NCBI RefSeq assembly: GCF_963676475.1
Contig: NZ_OY781107.1
Coordinates: 1 to 64,000, forward strand
Direction: 5' to 3'
DNA: 64,000 bases
DNA from: an uncultured Celeribacter sp.
GTDB lineage: Bacteria; Pseudomonadota; Alphaproteobacteria; Rhodobacterales; Rhodobacteraceae
How positions within the stretch are numbered: position 1 is the first letter of the stretch; every line of letters begins with the position of its first letter. Under the pieces are notes generated by a model. The model ran no database searches and was not told the origin of the DNA. It worked only from the letters and a program-made list of their open reading frames with translations. Positions 15,951 to 24,117 of the stretch are shown in pieces. The translations under genes were made by a program, and so were the position numbers.

Positions 15951-17821
15951 TCCCCGTCGTTCTCCTTGTTTTGATGGCTTCTTGGTTTCGCGACGGCAAG
16001 GTCAGCTGCGGTAGCGGCATCGCGCTCGAAAACCGCGCCGTAGTCTTGCCCGTCCGGGCTGAAGGGCTCGAGACCCGCAGCCGCCAGCTTGGGCCGGAGC
16101 GCTTGCCAAGGCATGCCAAGCTCGACGGCCAGGCCGCGCAGGGTCACGAACCGTTCATGGAAAGCGGCGAGGTCGCCTGGCGCCAGGAAGCGCTGCCGAG
16201 CCTTGGTCTTGGGGTGTCGACCTTCCGTGGATGGGACATGTCCCTCACGCACGAGCCGCATGGCGGCGGAGCGGGTCAGGCCGCACTGGCGGGCGAAGAC
16301 GTCGACACTAAGGCCCGGCGCCTCGGGGCGATCCAGAAGGCGCTCGATCTCGCCTTTCGTGACCACGATGCTGGCGTAGCCATCACGGTTGGTGTGCCGG
16401 CCGATCCGCTGAACCTTGCCGCCCTCGAGAAGCTTCAGGACCTTGCCTGGGGAGACCTTGAGGCTTTGCGCGGTTGTCGGGATGTCATCCCAGCCGTGCA
16501 TGGCCACGTAGATCGGCTCAGCCCCGGTCAAAAGGCGTTCCAGGTACTGGTGAGCAGCACGCACGTCCCAGAGTGGCTTGTGATCTCCACCGTCGATCGC
16601 AGGCGGGAAATGCCCCTCTTTTCGCAAAAGCTCGAACTGCGAGCGGGACATGCTCAATGCTTCCTGGAAGTCCTTTGCGGACACCAGGGTGTTGATCCGG
16701 TCGAGATGTGGCTGCGCTGCCTTGGCGTCGAACAGCTCCCACTGGTCATCGCGGCCGGTCTCCGCGGGCCGGACGAGACCGACATCGACCAGCAGCTTGC
16801 GCAGGCGCCGGGGATCCATGCCAAGTTCGCGCGCGGCGGTCCGGACCGAATGGACCTTTCGCTCCAGCACAGGCTCTCCCATGAGATCGTCGCCCGGACC
16901 TAGCGGCCAGGTGCTTGCGATGTGGTCGCGAAGAAGCTTCCGGAAGGGAGCGTAGGTCTCGCCCAGGAGGTCGAACGCGAGACGGTCATAGAGCGCGCCG
17001 TACTTCTTCTTGGGGCCGTCGGTCGGCTCGCCAATGGTCTCCTGCAGCTGCATCAGGGTGTCGCGGACCGTCGCTTCACCTTCGGTCGCGAAGCGGAAGC
17101 CCATCTCGAAGGACATCCAGGCGCGCTCGGGGCCGAACTTCATCCACTTCGGGAACTTGACCGCCCAGATGGCGCGTCCGAGCAACTCGCAGAAATGCGC
17201 CGCAGCGTATAGGTCGAACTGATCCAGCCAGCTCTCCGTGGGAGTGCCCGCCAGGCGGGCCTCGATCCATTCATCGAACGGGTTGGGGGCGCGAAGCTCC
17301 TTGTCCAGTTTTCCGGCCCATACGCCGGGCGCGATCTCGGCCAAACGAGCGGCAGCGTCGTAGCGCCGGCTGACATTGGCCTCGGCCCATAGCGGAACGA
17401 GAGGATGGTGATGCTTCAGGCAGAGTGTCACAGGCCGGAAGAGCCAGTGGCCCCTGATGTACATGTCGCCTTCAAAACTGTCTGGGGCGGCTTCCGCATC
17501 CTCCCGCAGACAGGCAGGGCAGCCCCGGACGGTGCTTTCCTTGATAGCCTTGGCATGAAGGCGATTTCCGCGGAACTCATGCTCCCGGTTGCCCAGGTAG
17601 CGCGGCGACCAATGCCGCAGGTCCTCAACGTCAGTCGTGCTCAGAACTGCCAGACGGGCCAGGGCCTCAGGATTGCCGTCGATCACCTTGCTGAATGGCA
17701 GCCCCATGTCGGTGCAGAAACCCGCAGTATCCACGCCGTTCATCGCGGCGAGGCGAGATACGAAGGAGAAGGCAGTTTCCCGATCCTGGAGATCGGGCGC
17801 AAGGGGGAGTGGTGTGGTCAA
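15947..17821 (-). CDS. tniQ: TniQ/TnsD-like target-selection protein with tandem HTH modules
   Basis: This 624-residue protein starts with a TniQ domain (about 1-180) with a zinc-site pattern: CPAC at 101-104 and, after HWLFRPVTL, C134 and H137. TniQ/TnsD proteins recognise the target and recruit TnsC. The C-terminal half shows five successive HTH-like segments near 324-350, 381-408, 447-475, 505-530 and 560-585, each an AxxLGM/S..R-type helix pair, fitting sequence-specific DNA reading. The start is TTG at 17821, overlapping the upstream stop (TTGA). It is separated from tnsABC but has the same orientation. The attachment site it would recognise is unknown. Confidence 0.85.
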   Translation of the reverse strand: MTTPLPLAPDLQDRETAFSFVSRLAAMNGVDTAGFCTDMGLPFSKVIDGNPEALARLAVLSTTDVEDLRHWSPRYLGNREHEFRGNRLHAKAIKESTVRGCPACLREDAEAAPDSFEGDMYIRGHWLFRPVTLCLKHHHPLVPLWAEANVSRRYDAAARLAEIAPGVWAGKLDKELRAPNPFDEWIEARLAGTPTESWLDQFDLYAAAHFCELLGRAIWAVKFPKWMKFGPERAWMSFEMGFRFATEGEATVRDTLMQLQETIGEPTDGPKKKYGALYDRLAFDLLGETYAPFRKLLRDHIASTWPLGPGDDLMGEPVLERKVHSVRTAARELGMDPRRLRKLLVDVGLVRPAETGRDDQWELFDAKAAQPHLDRINTLVSAKDFQEALSMSRSQFELLRKEGHFPPAIDGGDHKPLWDVRAAHQYLERLLTGAEPIYVAMHGWDDIPTTAQSLKVSPGKVLKLLEGGKVQRIGRHTNRDGYASIVVTKGEIERLLDRPEAPGLSVDVFARQCGLTRSAAMRLVREGHVPSTEGRHPKTKARQRFLAPGDLAAFHERFVTLRGLAVELGMPWQALRPKLAAAGLEPFSPDGQDYGAVFERDAATAADLAVAKPRSHQNKENDGE

Positions 17822-18084
17822 CGCGGCGCCTCGTGGTCTTTTCGGTCTTTCTCACCAGGCTCGGCCTCTTCCATGCGAGAGAGCCTCGCTTCGGGGTATC
17901 GATCCTGATGAGCGTAAAGCAGGTGGCCGGGGATCGGCGGGGCGCTTTCGATGAAGCGTTTTACGCGCTCCGGATCAGGTTCAGCCGAGCGCGTCGTCCC
18001 GCGGTAGGCGATGACGACATGGGCAAGGCCAACCAGGCAGACCAGCATGCCCGAGATCGAGACGACTGCATCAAACGGCATCAT
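17818..18084 (-). CDS. small membrane protein between phosphoesterase and TniQ genes
   Basis: This 88-residue protein has one N-terminal hydrophobic segment (about residues 5-27, VVSISGMLVCLVGLAHVVIAY) followed by a charged cytoplasmic tail ending in many Glu, Lys and Arg residues. No family was recognised. Its start overlaps the metallophosphoesterase stop (ATGA, 18081-18084) and its stop overlaps the tniQ start (17818-17821). All three are therefore translationally coupled. A membrane protein is unusual in a transposition operon. Confidence 0.65.
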   Translation of the reverse strand: MMPFDAVVSISGMLVCLVGLAHVVIAYRGTTRSAEPDPERVKRFIESAPPIPGHLLYAHQDRYPEARLSRMEEAEPGEKDRKDHEAPR

Positions 18085-19229
18085 TCAGAACCTACCCGTG
18101 GCTGGCCAAGCGCGACGATGACATCAGTCGCGTAGTAAGCGTCTCCTTCCGGCACGATGGGGCTGGTGCATCCCATCAACGCGTGGCGCAGAAAGGCGCG
18201 CGTTTCGGGTGTGAGCTTGTCCACCAGGACAGGAACGCCGGTTTCGCTGCACCGAAGCGCGTACTCGAAGCCCTGCTCGAGTGCTTGTCGGTCGGCCGGC
18301 AGGTCCCAAACCACATTCGTGGGCTGCGTGTCCAGCGCCGCCGCAATGAAGCAAACCTCCGCCAGGTCATCCTCGTCGTCGCCATGATCTTCGTCCGGGT
18401 AGCCGATCGAGATATTCTGAATGCGTGTCCCTGCAACCACGGAAGAAAGCCGTCGGTGGGAATGCCCGAAGAACCAGGTGTCGATGTCGCTCCGCTCGAT
18501 GACTGCGGTCAGGTCTGAGTGGAAGGCTGGCGTGAGACCATCGATTGGCCCTGCGGCGGACGCGTGCGGGCCGTGGTGCGTTACGACAAAGGTCCTGCCA
18601 TTGCCGGCGAAATGTGGGGTCGCCAGTCGTTCTTCCAACCAAGCGCGGTGTTCCCGATGCACGGCGATTATGTCCTCAGGTGTAACCGGGACTATGCGGC
18701 GCCGCAGCACCTGGTCCGGGTCAAGCAACACATGACCGGGCGCTTCGATGGAGATCATGTCGAAGTCGTGCATGCACCGGCGGGCGAAGTTCTTGGCAGC
18801 CTCCTGATCCCCCAGTAGGTCAAAGTCCGTCCATAACGTCGCGCAGAGAAACCGATCGCTGCGGTGGCGGAGTTCGGTCTTCTGCGCGAACCAACTCCCG
18901 CTGGCGTGAACCAGGTCACGGAGCCGGTTCTCGTTGTCCAGGCGCCCAGAATAGTAGTCGTGATTTCCGGGGACGACGTAGATGCGATCGGCGGGCACAT
19001 AGCGGGTCAGGTAGGCGAGTGCGTCGTGCAGAGACTCGCCGAAGGAGTCGGACAGGTCACCCGCGACGATCAAGGCATCGACGTTTTCCTGGAGCAGCCG
19101 ATCTTCGAGGCCATGAAACTCGAACGGGTTGCTTCCGTGCCAGAAGTGGGACTTGAGGTGGAGGTCAGCTATTACTGCGACCATTCCGCCGTGATTCGGG
19201 ACTTCGATAATGGTGGGGTCGGCCAACAT
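18081..19229 (-). CDS. calcineurin-like metallophosphoesterase
   Basis: This protein of about 382 residues has the full metallophosphoesterase metal site: ADLH near the N-terminus, GDLSDS, GNHDYY, THHGPH and FGHSHRR, in the family order. It should hydrolyse a phosphoester (nucleotide, nucleic acid or small molecule) with two bound metals in the cytoplasm. The ATG at 19229 is preferred because GGAGG lies just before it; an ATG at 19253 would add eight residues, and an in-frame TTG directly after has better spacing. It leads a coupled operon with a membrane protein and tniQ. The substrate and any link to transposition are unknown. Confidence 0.85.
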   Translation of the reverse strand: MLADPTIIEVPNHGGMVAVIADLHLKSHFWHGSNPFEFHGLEDRLLQENVDALIVAGDLSDSFGESLHDALAYLTRYVPADRIYVVPGNHDYYSGRLDNENRLRDLVHASGSWFAQKTELRHRSDRFLCATLWTDFDLLGDQEAAKNFARRCMHDFDMISIEAPGHVLLDPDQVLRRRIVPVTPEDIIAVHREHRAWLEERLATPHFAGNGRTFVVTHHGPHASAAGPIDGLTPAFHSDLTAVIERSDIDTWFFGHSHRRLSSVVAGTRIQNISIGYPDEDHGDDEDDLAEVCFIAAALDTQPTNVVWDLPADRQALEQGFEYALRCSETGVPVLVDKLTPETRAFLRHALMGCTSPIVPEGDAYYATDVIVALGQPRVGSE

Positions 19230-19901
19230 AGCCTCCGATGAGTTCGAACACATATTGACCCATTGGGAACGCAGGCCGTCACAGGGCTGATCGAGGGTGC
19301 GTTGAAATGCTTGCCTCGCTCAACCGAGCGCAAAATGCCCTCCTGTTAGGGAGATTGCAAGCACTTGGCAATAAAGGATTTTTTCGCAAAGTTGCCGGCA
19401 ACCCTAAGCCCCTGAATTTGCTGGACGTAAGGCGCCTACAAGTTTCTTTTTCGCAAACGATTTGCATTTGTTCGTCACGCCCACCTGGTTGCGACCTTAG
19501 TTTGGGGCCCATCCAGCCGAGGAAGACTGCAGGCCGCCGCAACCCGGCAGTCCGTATCCGGTACAGCATCGGGGTCTACGACGGGGCTTCAGCAGGCCAT
19601 CGGTGAGCAGCGGGACCAGACAGCATTCGGATATATCCTCGACCACCAGCAGCTTGGATAGCCGTGGGATAGCCACGCCGCCAAGGATGCGGGGTGCGCC
19701 AGGACGGAGGCTACCTCAACATCATCGAGGCCAGACAGGTGGGACCGGCCCGAAGCCGTCATTCGCCAGGATGGCCATCGCCGCAGCGCGACGTCACAGT
19801 AGCGGACCTTTAAGGCTCTGCGCAGCATCGTCCAATGCCCTGAGGTCCGCTGTGCGGACGAAGCTGACGCTGGTCTATCCGCAGAAGTGCATCCCGAGCA
19901 C
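19230..19901. other. gene-free region right of the Tn7-like operon
   Basis: No credible gene was found. The promoter of the leftward phosphoesterase-tniQ operon should be here. Two direct copies of TTTTTCGCAAA (19380-19390 and 19447-19457) lie 67 bases apart. From about 19600 the sequence looks like relict non-coding DNA and includes one copy of the repeat that recurs at 21833. The right end of the transposon may be in this stretch but could not be fixed. Confidence 0.5.
19803..19867. repeat. imperfect direct repeat, left copy
   Basis: About 65 bases starting CGGACCTT and including CAGCATCGTCCA and GAGGTCCGC match 21833-21898 at roughly 80 percent in the same orientation. The two copies flank the AraC-SDR gene pair. 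Similarity continues weakly upstream (GCCGCAG followed by CGGACCTT). Confidence 0.7.
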
Positions 19902-20804
19902 TCAGGCGACGGCATTCGCGATGCGTATGTCCCTCCCAGGAGGTGCATCGAAAAGACGGCCGTATTCCCGAGTGAACTGCGTCACGCTAGCGTAACCGAC
20001 CGTGTGGGCTGCCTGCGCGATCTTCGCACCCTCTGCCAGCATGAGCCGCCTCGCTTCAATCAGGCGAAGCTGCTTCTGGAACTGGAGAGGCGACAGGGTC
20101 GTGATGGCGCGGAAGTGCTTGTGGAACGCGGGCTCACTCATTGCGGCGGCCTCCGCGAGTTCTTCGACCCTGATCGGACGGGCGTACTCCCGCCGCAGGA
20201 TATCGACCGCGCGCGCGATCCGTCCCGCGTGGCTGTCCGGCACCCCCAGCGCAGCGATGGCGGGGCCGTGAACCCCCATGAGAAGCCAGTAATGCAGCTC
20301 GCGCAGCAGGCCGTCGGCAAGGACCGAGAGGGCCTCGGGCCGATCCAGCAGGCGCGCAAGTCGAAGGGAGGCATCGATGACCTCTGTGTCAATCGGCTCC
20401 ACCCTCACGGGCGGCGCTTTACCCGGCCGCACGGAGACGGCCGGGCGCAATGCTCGCAGGATCGCGGGGTCGAGTTCGAGCACGAGCGCGTAGTAGGGTT
20501 CCGCGATGCTGGCGTGGGCGATCCGGCTGACTGTCGGGATATCCGCCGCGATGACCATCGCCTCCCCCGGCGCATATTCGAAGCTCGCGCCCAGCGTCGT
20601 CACACGCTTCCTTCCCTGCAGCAGCATGGCGATCACGGGCTTCTGGACGGCAACCATCAGCTCTCCCGGGTGCAGGGCACGCACTACGGACAGGCCCCGG
20701 GCCGGAGTCGGCGCCGAACCGTCGGGCCCGGCATTGGCGTCGGCGAACCGGCGGCAATGGACGAGCAACTGAGCAAGGGGCGAACTGCTTTGGGCAATGG
20801 TCAT
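19902..20804 (-). CDS. AraC-family transcriptional regulator
   Basis: This 300-residue regulator has an N-terminal AraC_N-type sensor domain (about 20-185, including a YAPGEAMVIAADIPTVSRI-like cupin segment) and a C-terminal double helix-turn-helix (about 205-300: RVEELAEAAAMSEPAFHKHF, then AHTVGYASVTQFTREYGRLF). The ATG at 20804 is chosen over an upstream TTG at 20882. It is divergent from the SDR gene at 20945, a common pairing for this subfamily, and probably controls it in response to a small molecule. The C-terminus runs into the left flanking repeat region, so the last residues may be non-native. Confidence 0.88.
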   Translation of the reverse strand: MTIAQSSSPLAQLLVHCRRFADANAGPDGSAPTPARGLSVVRALHPGELMVAVQKPVIAMLLQGRKRVTTLGASFEYAPGEAMVIAADIPTVSRIAHASIAEPYYALVLELDPAILRALRPAVSVRPGKAPPVRVEPIDTEVIDASLRLARLLDRPEALSVLADGLLRELHYWLLMGVHGPAIAALGVPDSHAGRIARAVDILRREYARPIRVEELAEAAAMSEPAFHKHFRAITTLSPLQFQKQLRLIEARRLMLAEGAKIAQAAHTVGYASVTQFTREYGRLFDAPPGRDIRIANAVA

Positions 20805-20944
20805 GCAATATCTTATGTTCTGGATTGGCCTGTCGGGGAAGGGAATAATGGAAACAGGCAAGTTTTGGCGAGGTTCAGGCAACTACAAGCGCCGGCGCAC
20901 TTTTATTTCAGAGTGACACCATGACACCCTGAAAGGACACTCCC

Positions 20945-21700
20945 ATGAGCAAGATCGCTCTCGTCACCGGCGCCAATCGCGGCCTCGGTCGCAACACCGC
21001 TCTCGCCATCGCCAAAAGCGGCGGCGACGTCATCGTCACCTATCGGTCGAACGCCGAGCAAGCACAGGAGGTCGTGACCCTCATCCGCGAGATGGGGCGC
21101 CAGGCCGTGGCGCTGCCCCTCGACGTTGCCGACACCGCAAGTTTTCCGGCCTTCGTCGAAAGCCTGCGCTCGGATTTGCGCAACACTTGGGGCCGCGACA
21201 GCTTCGATCATCTCGTCAACAATGCCGGGCATGGCGAATTCGCCCTGATCGAGGAGACCACCGAAGCGCAGTTCGATCGCCTGTTCGCAGTCCATGTGAA
21301 GGGCGTCTTCTTCCTCGCTCAAGCCCTTCTGCCGCTCCTGGCCGACGGGGGGCGGATCGTGAATTTTTCGTCCGGCCTGACGCGGATCTCCTTCCCCGGC
21401 TTCGCGGCCTATTCGGCGGCAAAGGCGGCGGTCGAGATGCTCACGGTTTACATGGCGCGGGAATTCGGAGCGCGGGGCATCGCGGCAAACACGGTTGCGC
21501 CGGGCGCCATCGAGACGGATTTCGGCGGCGGACTGGTCCGCGACAACCCCGAGGTGAACGCTCAGTTCGCGGGGATGACGGCGCTCGGCCGCGTCGGGCT
21601 GCCGGACGACATCGGTCCGATGATCGCCAGCCTTCTGCGGGACGATAATCGCTGGGTGACTGCACAGCGCATTGAGGTGTCGGGCGGCCAGACGATCTGA
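20945..21700 (+). CDS. short-chain dehydrogenase/reductase (SDR family)
   Basis: This is a classical 251-residue SDR, a soluble NAD(P)-dependent oxidoreductase. The cofactor motif TGANRGLG is at 8-15, NNAG at 92-95, the catalytic Ser at 142-143, and the YxxxK pair at Y156 and K160. PGAIETD and the C-terminal VSGGQTI ending are typical. R12 and the arginine after TY (R34) favour NADPH. AAAGGACA precedes the ATG at 20945. It faces the AraC regulator across 140 bp. The substrate is not predictable. Confidence 0.92.
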   Translation: MSKIALVTGANRGLGRNTALAIAKSGGDVIVTYRSNAEQAQEVVTLIREMGRQAVALPLDVADTASFPAFVESLRSDLRNTWGRDSFDHLVNNAGHGEFALIEETTEAQFDRLFAVHVKGVFFLAQALLPLLADGGRIVNFSSGLTRISFPGFAAYSAAKAAVEMLTVYMAREFGARGIAANTVAPGAIETDFGGGLVRDNPEVNAQFAGMTALGRVGLPDDIGPMIASLLRDDNRWVTAQRIEVSGGQTI

Positions 21701-21832
21701 TCACCCTGCATGACGCGCCGGCTCCCTCGGCGCGTCATTTTACTGGCCGATCTATGTTGCGAGACTGGAGCGTGACGGGCCGCGCCTCGCCCCCGTTGGG
21801 CTCACCGTTGCCGCAGAGCGGCTTCCCCATAC

Positions 21833-21898
21833 CGGACCTTCATGGCACCGCCCAGCATCGTCCAGGGCCCCGAGGTCCGCAGTGCGGAACGGAGCTGA
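21833..21898. repeat. imperfect direct repeat, right copy
   Basis: This is the second copy of the sequence at 19803-19867 (CGGACCTT, CAGCATCGTCCA, GAGGTCCGC shared). The left end of the IS1111-type element lies five bases further on. Sequence beyond the IS (ACATGCCGTTCGCTGC at 23245) looks like the continuation of this unit. Confidence 0.7.
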
Positions 21899-21902
21899 TG
21901 GG

Positions 21903-23244
21903 GTGGATGGCTCCTGCTCCAACCGGCGTCGCGATGCGCCATAGTGCAGGTGTCAGAATCTGCTTATGAGAGGAGCCACCCCATGCAAGTTACCACAATC
22001 GGCGTTGATCTGGCGAAGAACGTCTTCCAAGTCCACGGTATTACAGAAAGCGAAGAAGTGGTGTTCAACCGCCCACTGCGACGAGCGCAATTTCTATCGT
22101 TCTTTGAAAAACTGGATCCCTGCCTGGTCGGCATGGAATCGTGCAGCAGTGCCCATCACTGGGCACGCGAACTCACTGCCTTGGGTCACGAGGTTCGGCT
22201 GATCCCGCCGATGTATGTGAAGCCTTATGTCAAGCGTGGGAAGTCCGACGCAATCGATGCCGAGGCCATCTGCGAAGCCTTGACCCGTCCGACCATGCGT
22301 TTCGTCGCGATCAAAACGGTTGAGCAACAATCGCTGCTGTCGCTGCATCGGGCGCGCGACCTTTTGGTTCGTCAAAGAACGCAGTTGATCAACGGCTTGC
22401 GAGGACTGGTTGCCGAGTTCGGCATTTTCATTCCGAGAGGCTTGGCCCGTGTGATCGGCTTTGCGGAAGACATCACCCTTGGTGAAGTGCTCGACCTGCC
22501 GGAGATCGCCAACGAAGTGATCCTCAATCTGTCGGAACAACTTATGTCGCTGCATAAACGGATCCGCTGGTATGAGGAACGCCTGAAGCTGGTCGCCAAA
22601 GAAGATGCGCGTGTTCGTTTGTTGCGCACGATACCCGGTGTCGGCGCGGTAACAGCTTCCGCGATTATTGCCAGCATTGGCGACGGGCATCAGTTCCGAA
22701 ATGGCAGGGAGTTTGCTGCCTGGCTGGGTTTGACCCCCGCAAACAAATCCAGCGGCGGCAAGGAGAAACAGGGACGGATCACAAAGATGGGCGACCAGTA
22801 TTTGCGATCTCTGCTTGTCGTCGGCATGACATCACTGGTCCGACAAACACGATCCCACCCCGAGCGGGCCAGCAAATGGTTGACGTCATTGCTCGAACGC
22901 AAACCCGCCCGTGTCGCGACCGTCGCCATGGCCAACAAGACGGCCAGGATCGTCTGGGCTGTTTTGACCCGCAATGAGCCATACAGCCCACGCGCTGCAG
23001 TCTGAGAGGAAAGGAACGACGAGTTAGCAAGACCCGCGAGATGATGGTGCATAAGTCAGCCGCCAAGACCAGGACACCCCGCCGAATGGCCCGGGCGCAA
23101 TTGCCCGCTAAGCTGTAAGGGACCTGGTTTGCGGAACCCATCAGGGCCAGCGGTCGAAACCGCGCAAACAGGCCGGACACATGACTGCTTCTGACAAACG
23201 CACAAATCAGACCAAAAAGGACTTGCTATGCAGGAGCCATCCAC
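21903..23244 (+). mobile_element. IS110-family insertion sequence, IS1111 group
   Basis: This 1342-bp element is framed by GTGGATGGCTCCTGC (21903-21917) and its exact reverse complement GCAGGAGCCATCCAC (23230-23244). Sub-terminal inverted repeats are a mark of the IS1111 group, and the true ends may extend a few bases outside. The transposase is intact (21983-23005). About 225 bases downstream of the gene are non-coding, as expected; in IS110/IS1111 elements a flanking non-coding region supplies the bridge RNA that specifies target and donor. Confidence 0.85.
21983..23005 (+). CDS. IS110-family (IS1111 group) transposase
   Basis: This 340-residue DEDD transposase is intact. The N-terminal RuvC-like domain shows IGVDLAKN (first Asp), GMESCSSAHHW (Glu) and KSDAIDAEAI (two Asp). 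The C-terminal transposase_20 domain shows PGVGAVTASAIIASIGD and GLTPANKSSGGKEKQG, including the Ser region used for catalysis. The ATG at 21983 is preferred because GAGAGGAG lies just upstream; an earlier ATG at 21944 adds 13 residues outside the conserved start. It appears full length and could be active. Confidence 0.93.
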   Translation: MQVTTIGVDLAKNVFQVHGITESEEVVFNRPLRRAQFLSFFEKLDPCLVGMESCSSAHHWARELTALGHEVRLIPPMYVKPYVKRGKSDAIDAEAICEALTRPTMRFVAIKTVEQQSLLSLHRARDLLVRQRTQLINGLRGLVAEFGIFIPRGLARVIGFAEDITLGEVLDLPEIANEVILNLSEQLMSLHKRIRWYEERLKLVAKEDARVRLLRTIPGVGAVTASAIIASIGDGHQFRNGREFAAWLGLTPANKSSGGKEKQGRITKMGDQYLRSLLVVGMTSLVRQTRSHPERASKWLTSLLERKPARVATVAMANKTARIVWAVLTRNEPYSPRAAV

Positions 23245-23493
23245 ACATGCCGTTCGCTGCAGATACTCCAATGTCTGCTCTCGGGAAGCTGGTCACAAAC
23301 GGTCGTTTGGGCCAGGCCCACAAACCCCAGGCACAACCCACCACACAGGCGGGCGTTTATTTGATCATTGGTAAAAGCTCGAAGGCGGGCATGTCGGTTG
23401 GGTTACGAGGCGCAGACATTTCGCTTTCTGGTCAAGAGTGCTTCGTGTTATTTAAGTCGGAAATGTCAATTTGCCCCCCTCGTTGGTTTTCAG

Positions 23494-24117
23494 ATGCATG
23501 ATCAAGACGAACCCGCGCTGCCACCCACGCCGGAAGAGGCCGTCGCAGCGTTGCAGCGCGAGAATGCGGCGCTTGAGGAACGACTCACGCAAATCGGGAC
23601 GCTGGCCACTCGGCCAGGTGCTGAAGACCAGGCTACCATTGCGGTTCGCCTGACCAACTATGAGAACGGCTTCTGGAAGTTCGTATCGAGAGCTGGCCAG
23701 ATCCTAAGCCCTATTGCGGTGCTGTTTGCTGTTCTCGGTTTCGCTGTCACAACCTGTTCTTTCACAAGACAAATCGACCAGATCAGCGCGACGACGGTCT
23801 ACCAACTGGCTCGCGAAGGGCGGCAGTTGGGGCGAGAGTTGGAAAGCGGCGCGGCGACCACCGGCGAGGGGATCAACTTTCATTTCTCTGCGCAGCACCT
23901 GGTGGACGAAGGTGTAGTCGGCGAAGAGATGCGCGTACTCTACCTCGTTGATTACTGCGGATTCATGTTCGACCAGACGGATTTCGAAGCGGTCTGGGCC
24001 GAGCTGAATAATTTCTATCCCGAATCCTTTTCGGCGCAAACTGACGCCATCCTTAGGCTGTCTGGCAGCGAGGCTTGCACCGTCGACAACCTGGAGGCAC
24101 TCGAAAATGGAAACTAG
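23494..24117 (+). CDS. hypothetical single-pass membrane protein
   Basis: This 207-residue protein of unknown family starts with an acidic coiled-coil-like region (about 8-40, EEAVAALQRENAALEERL), then one transmembrane segment (about 67-90, ILSPIAVLFAVLGFAVTTC) and a C-terminal soluble domain of about 115 residues. The layout suggests an inner-membrane anchor. The ATG at 23494 is the first good start after the IS; the longer frame from 23368 reads into IS-flanking DNA. It overlaps the next gene by 11 bases, so the two are probably expressed together. Confidence 0.55.
   Translation: MHDQDEPALPPTPEEAVAALQRENAALEERLTQIGTLATRPGAEDQATIAVRLTNYENGFWKFVSRAGQILSPIAVLFAVLGFAVTTCSFTRQIDQISATTVYQLAREGRQLGRELESGAATTGEGINFHFSAQHLVDEGVVGEEMRVLYLVDYCGFMFDQTDFEAVWAELNNFYPESFSAQTDAILRLSGSEACTVDNLEALENGN

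Noticed and set aside
10411..19229. CRISPR-associated transposon
   Set aside because: The gene set resembles Tn7, but no Cas effector genes and no CRISPR repeats were found in or around it.
19603..19995. Plus-strand ORF in the gap right of the transposon
   Set aside because: It overlaps the 3' end of the AraC gene and the dispersed repeat, and its composition is not protein-like.
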